Source: Micromonospora lupini
Lineage (GTDB): Bacteria > Actinomycetota > Actinomycetes > Mycobacteriales > Micromonosporaceae
Length of the DNA: 64,000 bases
Assembly (NCBI RefSeq): GCF_026342015.1
Contig: NZ_JAPENL010000002.1
Location: 997,001 to 1,061,000 of the forward strand
Direction: 5' to 3'
Positions within the stretch are counted from its first letter, which is position 1; each line of letters opens with the position of its first letter. Below the pieces are notes generated by a model. It was not told the DNA's origin, did no database searches, and saw nothing but the letters and a program-made list of their open reading frames with translations. A program made the translations under genes and the position numbers. This document shows positions 58,881 to 64,000 of the stretch, piece by piece.

Positions 58881-60965
58881 ATGATCAACAGACTGCTCGT
58901 GGCCAACCGGGGCGAGATCGCCCGCCGGGTCTTCGCCACCTGCCGCGCGATGGGCGTGCAGACCGTCGCCGTGCACTCCGACGCGGACGCCGACGCGCCG
59001 TTCGTGGCCGAGGCCGACCAGGCGGTGCGGTTGCCAGGTGACACGCCTGCCGAGACGTACCTGCGGGTCGAGAGGATCCTGGACGCGGCCCGCCGCAGCG
59101 GGGCGGACGCCGTCCACCCGGGTTACGGCTTCCTCGCCGAGAACGCCGAGTTCGCGGCGGCGGTGACCGACGCCGGGCTGACCTGGGTCGGGCCACCGGC
59201 CAAGGTGATCGCCGCGATGGGCGACAAGCTCGCGGCGAAGGCTCTGCTCGCCGAGGCGGGCGTGCCGATGCTGCCGAGTTGGACCGACACCGACGACGTC
59301 AGGGAATTCCCGGTGCTGGTGAAGGCGTCCGCCGGTGGCGGCGGACGGGGCATGCGGGTCGTCCGGGACGCCGCCGGGCTCTCCGAGGCCGTCGCCTCCG
59401 CGCGCCGCGAGGCGGCTGCCGCGTTCGGCGACGGCACTGTCTTCATCGAGCGGTACGTCGAGCGCGGCCGGCACGTCGAGGTGCAGATCTTCGGCGACAC
59501 CCACGGGACGGTGGCTGCTCTCGGCGAGCGGGACTGCTCGATCCAGCGGCGGCACCAGAAGATCGTCGAGGAGACACCGGCGGTCATCGATCCGGAGCTG
59601 CGAGCCCGCCTGCACGAGGCGGCGGTGGCGGCCGGCCGTGCCGTCGACTACGTCGGCGCGGGCACTGTGGAGTTCCTGCTCGCGCCGACCGGGGAGTTCT
59701 TCTTCCTGGAGATGAACACCCGTCTCCAGGTCGAGCACCCGGTCACCGAGGCGGTCACCGGGCTGGACCTGGTCCGGTGGCAACTGCTCGTCGCCGAGGG
59801 GGAGCCGCTGCCGCTGGGGGCCACCCCGCCGGTGGACGGCCACGCGATCGAGGTTCGCCTCTGCGCCGAGGACCCGGCCCAGGGTTTCCGCCCGGCCACC
59901 GGCGCCCTGCACCGGTTCGCCATCCCAGGCGCGGCGGGCAGATTCGCGCCCACGAAGGGGCTGCGGCTCGACTCCGGCGTGGTGGACGGCTCGACTGTCG
60001 GGGTGCACTACGACTCGATGCTTGCCAAGGTGGTCGCCTGGGCGCCGACCCGCGCCGAGGCCGCGCGGGCCCTCGCCGGCGCGTTGGCCCGCGCCGAGAT
60101 CCACGGCGTCACCACCAACCGGGACCTGCTGGTCCGGGTGCTGCGCAGCCCGGAGTTCGGTGCGGTACGGATCGACACCGGTTTCCTCGAGCGGCATCCG
60201 GAGGTGATCGCGCCCCTGCTTCCCGCCGACCGGCTCCCGCGTGCCGCCCTCGCGGCGGCGCTCGCCTCGGCCGCCGCGCGTCGCGCCGACGCCCGGGTGC
60301 TGGCCGGGCTGCCGTCGGGGTGGCGCAACGTGCCGGCCGTCGCGCAGGTCAGCCGCTTCAGCGGCCCGGGCGGCGAGATCGAGGTCCGCTACCGACTGGA
60401 CCGCACGGGTGGGCTCGCCGAGTGGTCGGTCGACCGCAGCACCGCCGGCCCCGAGGCCGCAGACCGCAGCACCGCCGACCCTGGCAACGCCGACCCTGGC
60501 AACGCCGACCCTGAGAACGAGCGGTCGGCTGTCGCGCTCGTTGACGCCGCCCCGGCCCGGGTGGTGCTCGACGTCGACGGGGTACGGCAGGCGTTTCGTG
60601 TACATCGGGCGGGGTCGGAGATCTTCGTGGACGGCCCGGACGGGGCGGCGAGCCTCGTCGAGCTGCCGCGTCTCCCGCTGCCCACCGCGGCGGTGGCGGC
60701 CGGGTCGCTGCTCGCGCCGCTGCCCGGCGCGGTGACCCGGGTGCACGTCCAGGTCGGCAAGCGGGTCACGGCCGGCGATCCGCTGCTCACGCTTGAAGCG
60801 ATGAAGCTGGAACATCAGGTGCTGGCCCCGACCGACGGCGTGGTCACCGAGCTGCCGGTGCCGGCCGGTGGCCAGGTGCGGACGGGCGCGGTGCTGGCCG
60901 TCATCGACGGCGCCCCCGCAGCCGGCGACCTGACGCCGTCGAACCCCGAGGAGGACCCCCGATGA
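58881..60965 (+). CDS. Acyl-CoA carboxylase alpha subunit (biotin carboxylase + BCCP)
   Basis: A 694-residue protein: biotin carboxylase domain (about 1-450) with KASAGGGGRGMRVV ATP loop and IQRRHQKIVEETP, a spacer, and a C-terminal biotin carrier domain with EAMKLEH (biotinyl-Lys about 640). The spacer carries in-frame 15-bp repeats (AEDPGN/NADPGN-like, 60474-60518). It carboxylates biotin using ATP and bicarbonate. The end overlaps the next gene by ATGA. Confidence 0.93.
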   Translation: MINRLLVANRGEIARRVFATCRAMGVQTVAVHSDADADAPFVAEADQAVRLPGDTPAETYLRVERILDAARRSGADAVHPGYGFLAENAEFAAAVTDAGLTWVGPPAKVIAAMGDKLAAKALLAEAGVPMLPSWTDTDDVREFPVLVKASAGGGGRGMRVVRDAAGLSEAVASARREAAAAFGDGTVFIERYVERGRHVEVQIFGDTHGTVAALGERDCSIQRRHQKIVEETPAVIDPELRARLHEAAVAAGRAVDYVGAGTVEFLLAPTGEFFFLEMNTRLQVEHPVTEAVTGLDLVRWQLLVAEGEPLPLGATPPVDGHAIEVRLCAEDPAQGFRPATGALHRFAIPGAAGRFAPTKGLRLDSGVVDGSTVGVHYDSMLAKVVAWAPTRAEAARALAGALARAEIHGVTTNRDLLVRVLRSPEFGAVRIDTGFLERHPEVIAPLLPADRLPRAALAAALASAAARRADARVLAGLPSGWRNVPAVAQVSRFSGPGGEIEVRYRLDRTGGLAEWSVDRSTAGPEAADRSTADPGNADPGNADPENERSAVALVDAAPARVVLDVDGVRQAFRVHRAGSEIFVDGPDGAASLVELPRLPLPTAAVAAGSLLAPLPGAVTRVHVQVGKRVTAGDPLLTLEAMKLEHQVLAPTDGVVTELPVPAGGQVRTGAVLAVIDGAPAAGDLTPSNPEEDPR
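60474..60518 (+). repeat. 15-bp in-frame repeat in the carboxylase spacer
   Basis: GCCGACCCTGGCAAC repeats at 60474, 60489 and, with two changes, 60504, encoding ADPGN units between the carboxylase and BCCP domains. Confidence 0.85.
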
Positions 60966-62125
60966 CCTTCGACCTCACCCCCGAGCAGGACCAGTTGCGC
61001 GACGCCGTGCGGGCGCTCGGCCGCCGGTACGGCCACGGCTACTTCGTCGAGAAGGCGAAGGCCGGTGAGCACACCACCGAGCTGTGGGCGGAGGCGGGAA
61101 GGCTCGGCTATCTGGGGGTGAACATCCCCATCGAGTACGGCGGCGGGGGCGGCGGCATCACCGAGCTGGCCATCGTCTGCGAGGAGCTGGCGGCGGCGGG
61201 GTGCCCGCTGCTGCTGCTTGTGGTCTCCCCCGCCATCGCGGCGACCGTGCTCGCCCGGCACGGCACCGAGGAGCAGCGCAAACGGCACCTGCCCGGTCTC
61301 GCGGACGGCTCGGCGAAGATCGTCTTCGCGATCACCGAGCCGGAGGCCGGTTCGAACTTCCACAGGCTCGGCACGGTGGCCCGCCGCGACGGCGACGACT
61401 GGCTGCTGAACGGCCGCAAGTGCTACATCTCCGGGGTCGACGAGGCCGGTCACGTGCTGGTGGTGGCCCGTACCGAAGACTCGTCCTCCGGAAAGCTCAA
61501 GCCGGCGCTGTTCCTGGTGCCGACCGACGCGGCCGGGCTGACCCGGTCCAAGCTGGACATGGAGATCGTGTCTCCGGAGAACCAGTTCCTGCTCTACCTG
61601 GACGACGTGCGGGTGCCCGCCGACGCGCTGCTCGGCGAGTCGCTGGACGCCGGGCTGCCGGCGCTCTTCGCCGGGCTCAACCCGGAGCGCATCACGGTGG
61701 CAGCGATGGGCGCCGGCACCGGCCGGTACGCCATCGAGCGGGCCAGCGAGTACACCGCCACCCGCAAGGTGTGGGGTGGCCGCAGCATCGGTTCGCACCA
61801 GGGCGTGTCCCATCCGCTGGCACACGCGGCGGTGCAGGTGGAGCTGGCCCGCCTCATGATCCAGAAGGCGGCCACCCTGTACGACGCCGGCCGTGACCTG
61901 GAGGCCGGGGTGGCCGGCAACATGGCCAAGTACGCGGCCGGGGAGGCCGCCGCGCTCGCCGTGGACACCGCCGTGCAGGCCCTCGGCGGGGCGGGCATGA
62001 CCACCGAGTACGGGGTGGCGACCCTGCTCGGCGCGGTCCGGGCCGGCCGGATCGCCCCGGTCAGCCGGGAGATGATCCTCAACTTCGTCGCCCAACACGT
62101 CCTCGGCCAGGACAAGTCCTACTGA
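60962..62125 (+). CDS. Acyl-CoA dehydrogenase (second)
   Basis: A 387-residue acyl-CoA dehydrogenase: IVFAITEPEAGSNFHRLG, WLLNGRKCYISG, and the C-terminal LGGAGMTTEYGVATLLGAVRAGRIAPVSREMI. The catalytic residue is not at a YEGT motif. Together with the first dehydrogenase and the carboxylase it forms the alternating oxidation/carboxylation logic of a branched-chain or terpene pathway; an enoyl-CoA hydratase is not in the window. ATG 60962 overlaps the upstream stop. Confidence 0.92.
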   Translation: MTFDLTPEQDQLRDAVRALGRRYGHGYFVEKAKAGEHTTELWAEAGRLGYLGVNIPIEYGGGGGGITELAIVCEELAAAGCPLLLLVVSPAIAATVLARHGTEEQRKRHLPGLADGSAKIVFAITEPEAGSNFHRLGTVARRDGDDWLLNGRKCYISGVDEAGHVLVVARTEDSSSGKLKPALFLVPTDAAGLTRSKLDMEIVSPENQFLLYLDDVRVPADALLGESLDAGLPALFAGLNPERITVAAMGAGTGRYAIERASEYTATRKVWGGRSIGSHQGVSHPLAHAAVQVELARLMIQKAATLYDAGRDLEAGVAGNMAKYAAGEAAALAVDTAVQALGGAGMTTEYGVATLLGAVRAGRIAPVSREMILNFVAQHVLGQDKSY

Positions 62126-62460
62126 CCCGGCCTGTTCCGGGGGGTGATCGACTCGGTTTCTGTGATCCTCGGGCGTCTGAGGCTCATCGATGCCCCGACA
62201 TCAAGAAGACCGAGTCGACCACCCGCGGTCCGCGCCCTGGCTACGCCGGCGTCCGGACGCTCGCGGTGGTGCAGGATCGCCACGGCCACCGCGAAGAGCA
62301 ACACGGGCGCCAGCACCAACGTCGACCACTGCGCCCAGGTGAGCGCGCCGAGCACACAGTCGTGACTGGACCGTTCGAGGTACGTCCCGGTGGTTCCGAG
62401 ACCCACCCGCGTGAGCAGCAGCGTGACGCCCACCGGGACGACGAGCGCGAGCAGGCGCAG
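62119..62460 (-). pseudogene. C-terminal remnant of a small membrane protein
   Basis: The minus-strand frame from about 62460 reads LRLLALVVPVGVTLLLTR, then WAQWSTLVLAPVLLFAVAVAIL, two membrane helices, and ends at 62119 inside the end of the acyl-CoA dehydrogenase gene. A stop (TGA) precedes it near 62468, so its N terminus is lost. Confidence 0.6.
62148..62218. terminator. Inverted repeat after the acyl-CoA operon
   Basis: TCGACTCGGT (62148-62157) and ACCGAGTCGA (62209-62218) form 10-bp perfect arms around 51 bases; the extended arms match in 11 of 12. It lies 23 bases past the operon and within the membrane remnant. Possible terminator. Confidence 0.4.
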
Positions 62461-62651
62461 TCGCGCTCAACGTCGATGAGGCCCTCGGTACGCAGCCGGT
62501 CCAGCGCCGCGTAGAGGGTCCCGGCGCGCAGGTCGACGCGTCCGTCGGAGATCCGGCGGACCTCGTCGAGGACGGCACATCCGTGCCGTGGGGCCTCGAC
62601 GAGCGCGGTGAGGATCAGATAGGTCGATTCGTGCAGGGAAGCCTTCGCCAT
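62461..62651 (-). pseudogene. PadR-family regulator, truncated after the wing
   Basis: ATG 62651 opens MAKASLHESTYLILTALVEAPRHGC and continues through RAGTLYAALDRLRTEGLIDVER, the winged helix-turn-helix of PadR regulators. Immediately after ER D the frame goes out of register and becomes non-PadR sequence, while the adjacent frame is membrane protein. The dimerisation helix of PadR is missing, which fits a deletion joining padR to a following membrane gene. Confidence 0.7.
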
Positions 62652-62722
62652 TGCCACAGCGCACACAGTTGGGCTGTATATGCGTGCCACCGTCCGAGCG
62701 CCTCGTCGGAAATACTGAGCGG

Positions 62723-63415
62723 GTGCGCAACGACGTCGAGCTGGATCCGCTTGTGGACGCGCTCTACTCAGCCTTCGCCCACCACCCGATGCCCGGCGAC
62801 ATGGAGGCCTGCCCGCACTGCGTGGAGCCGGCGGACCTGGCCCGCTTCGTCCATACCCCGCTGCGGAAGCTGACCACCGACCAACTCGATGACTACCTGG
62901 GCAACCGGGGCACCTGGGGAGACGGGACCGAGGTGCCGCACCTGCTGCCCCGGCTGCTCGAGGCGGCCGCCGGTGGCGAGCTCTCGTACCTGCCGCCGGA
63001 GGCCGTCACCGGGCGGATGCGGGACCAGTGGCACGGCTGGCCGGCCGCCGAGCGGGAGGCCGTCGAGCGGTTCCTCCTCGGCTGGTGGCAGCGGATCCTC
63101 GCGGAGTTCCCGTCCACCACCTCGGCCTGGAGCCTGCTGGAGGCGGTCGCCGGGCTGGAGATCGACCTCGGGCCGTACCTGGCCCAGTTCGCGGCCATTC
63201 CGGGCGAGCACACCGCCCGACACCTGGCGACGGTCGTCCAGAACTGGCCATACCTGGGTCCCCTGCCCGACGGGGCCCAGGAGTCGATGCGGCTCTGGCT
63301 GGCCGGCGCGACGCCCACCGACGTGCTGTGGACCGCCGCCATCAACTCGACCAACCCGGAGGTCGCCGACGAGTTGGCCGACGCCGCCGACGCGACGGCA
63401 CGCCGAGCGCACTGA
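62723..63415 (+). CDS. Hypothetical actinobacterial protein with CxxC
   Basis: A 230-residue soluble, mostly helical protein. A CPHC motif occurs near residue 33 in MEACPHCVEPADLARFVHTPL; WHGWPAAEREAVERFLLGWWQRIL is a conserved-looking Trp-rich helix. No named family recognised. GTG 62723 is the nearest start to the acidic RNDVELDPLVDALYSAF beginning. Confidence 0.7.
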   Translation: MRNDVELDPLVDALYSAFAHHPMPGDMEACPHCVEPADLARFVHTPLRKLTTDQLDDYLGNRGTWGDGTEVPHLLPRLLEAAAGGELSYLPPEAVTGRMRDQWHGWPAAEREAVERFLLGWWQRILAEFPSTTSAWSLLEAVAGLEIDLGPYLAQFAAIPGEHTARHLATVVQNWPYLGPLPDGAQESMRLWLAGATPTDVLWTAAINSTNPEVADELADAADATARRAH

Positions 63416-63437
63416 TCGGACCGATCACCTCGCGGGA

Positions 63438-64000
63438 TCAGTGGGGAATTCGGCAGGCGGCGTCGATGCGGTGTACGGGTCGGACGCGGCGACCCATCCC
63501 CTCCAGCAGCGAGTCCTCGATGTGGAAGTCGTGGATCCGCAGCCGGTGCCGGGGCAACTCCTCCTCGCTCGGGCAGAGCACCTGGGCGCGGACGAGGTCG
63601 ACGGGCACGTACCGGACCCCACCCCGCTCCTGCAGGATCACCATGTTGACGTCGTCGGTGGTCACCACGTGCCCTCGGACGTCCTCGGTCGGGCCGTTCT
63701 CGGCGCCCACAGTGGTGACGGTGAGCGGGAGCACTGGGGTGCTGATCACCGGCAGCGCGGCCCAGACCAGCATGGCCAGCACCGCCACCTGGGTCAGCGA
63801 CGCCAGCGGTCGGATCACCACGTCGGGCAGCGGCCCGGCGATGAAGAGCGCCAGCACCGGAGGCACCACGAGGAGTGCCAGGACCAGAAGCTCGCCCTGC
63901 GCACCCGCGTCGCGCAGGGTCGGCAGCAGCAGCCAGCCGTACCCGGCGAGCAGCGCGGCGATCGCCAACAACCGGGGGAGGACCCACTCGTGCAGCCGGT
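63438..64000 (-). CDS. Membrane protein, N terminus beyond the window
   Basis: The frame is open to the right edge (HEWVLPRLLAIAALLAGYGW just before the first internal TTG 63971). About four hydrophobic helices are followed by an exported or cytosolic C-terminal domain (VRGHVVTTDDVNMVILQERGG through the Arg/His-rich RVRPVHRIDAACRIPH). Family not recognised. Confidence 0.7.
   Translation of the reverse strand, partial: RLHEWVLPRLLAIAALLAGYGWLLLPTLRDAGAQGELLVLALLVVPPVLALFIAGPLPDVVIRPLASLTQVAVLAMLVWAALPVISTPVLPLTVTTVGAENGPTEDVRGHVVTTDDVNMVILQERGGVRYVPVDLVRAQVLCPSEEELPRHRLRIHDFHIEDSLLEGMGRRVRPVHRIDAACRIPH

Noticed and set aside
1..64000. tRNA, rRNA and known riboswitch genes
   Set aside because: None could be identified by eye; a tRNAscan-SE and Infernal search would decide.

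Overview
This is GC-rich, gene-dense actinobacterial DNA. Gene content and order (osmoprotectant ABC transporter, ftsH-fol cluster, ppa-dacB-tilS, marP-nth-crp block, ESX-type eccD/eccC/mycosin) point to the Micromonosporaceae, probably Micromonospora or a close relative. The family is inferred; no rRNA or tRNA gene was seen.

Layout, left to right. 1-5.3 kb: a truncated SDR-like gene, a MidA-family methyltransferase overlapping a stand-alone nuoD, and a repeat-rich membrane/coiled-coil protein. 5.4-9.1 kb: a glycine betaine/osmoprotectant ABC transporter whose ATPase is divergent from its two permeases and binding protein. 9.1-12.0 kb: small membrane proteins, an orphan RbsC-like permease and a DUF3180-type protein. 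12.0-13.8 kb: folK, folB and folP (minus strand). 13.9-22.6 kb: a plus-strand operon resembling a type IV secretion (T4SS) core: pilin/VirB2-like, VirB3/PrgI-like, VirB4-like ATPase, VirB6/TrbL-like channel, VirB8-like, a bifunctional lytic transglycosylase/M23 hydrolase, and an unknown protein. It has a long leader that can fold into a multi-stem RNA. 22.6-26.7 kb: a compositionally chimeric membrane protein, an EccC/FtsK-like protein with a ruined Walker A, and a coiled-coil membrane partner. 26.8-36.7 kb: folE, ftsH, hpt, tilS, a zinc metalloprotease and dacB (minus strand), interrupted by a GlxA/AdpA-type regulator, then ppa.

In Mycobacterium tuberculosis ftsH-folE-folP-folB-folK-DUF3180 is one continuous cluster (Rv3610c to Rv3605c). 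Here the same order is split between folE and folP by about 12.9 kb carrying the secretion-like genes. No relaxase, integrase or attachment site is visible, so the block looks like a domesticated chromosomal machine rather than a complete conjugative element. It is the most interesting part of the window.

36.7-45.3 kb: a reduced type VII secretion set (eccD, eccC with three ATPase domains, mycosin) and two PAP2 phosphatases. 45.3-51.4 kb: marP, a NUDIX hydrolase, a TlpA-like lipoprotein, nth, a CapA-family lipoprotein, a CbiZ-like amidohydrolase and crp. The marP-NUDIX-thioredoxin-nth-crp order matches M. tuberculosis Rv3671c-Rv3676. 51.5-52.9 kb: a phosphoesterase, then a gene-free stretch with two minisatellites and a long inverted repeat. 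52.9-62.1 kb: a tightly coupled operon (TetR, TIGR03084-like protein, AtuA-like protein, two acyl-CoA dehydrogenases, biotin-dependent acyl-CoA carboxylase alpha and beta) for catabolism of branched or terpenoid acyl-CoAs. 62.1-64 kb: remnants of a padR regulator and a membrane protein joined by a deletion, then two unknown genes, the last running off the window.
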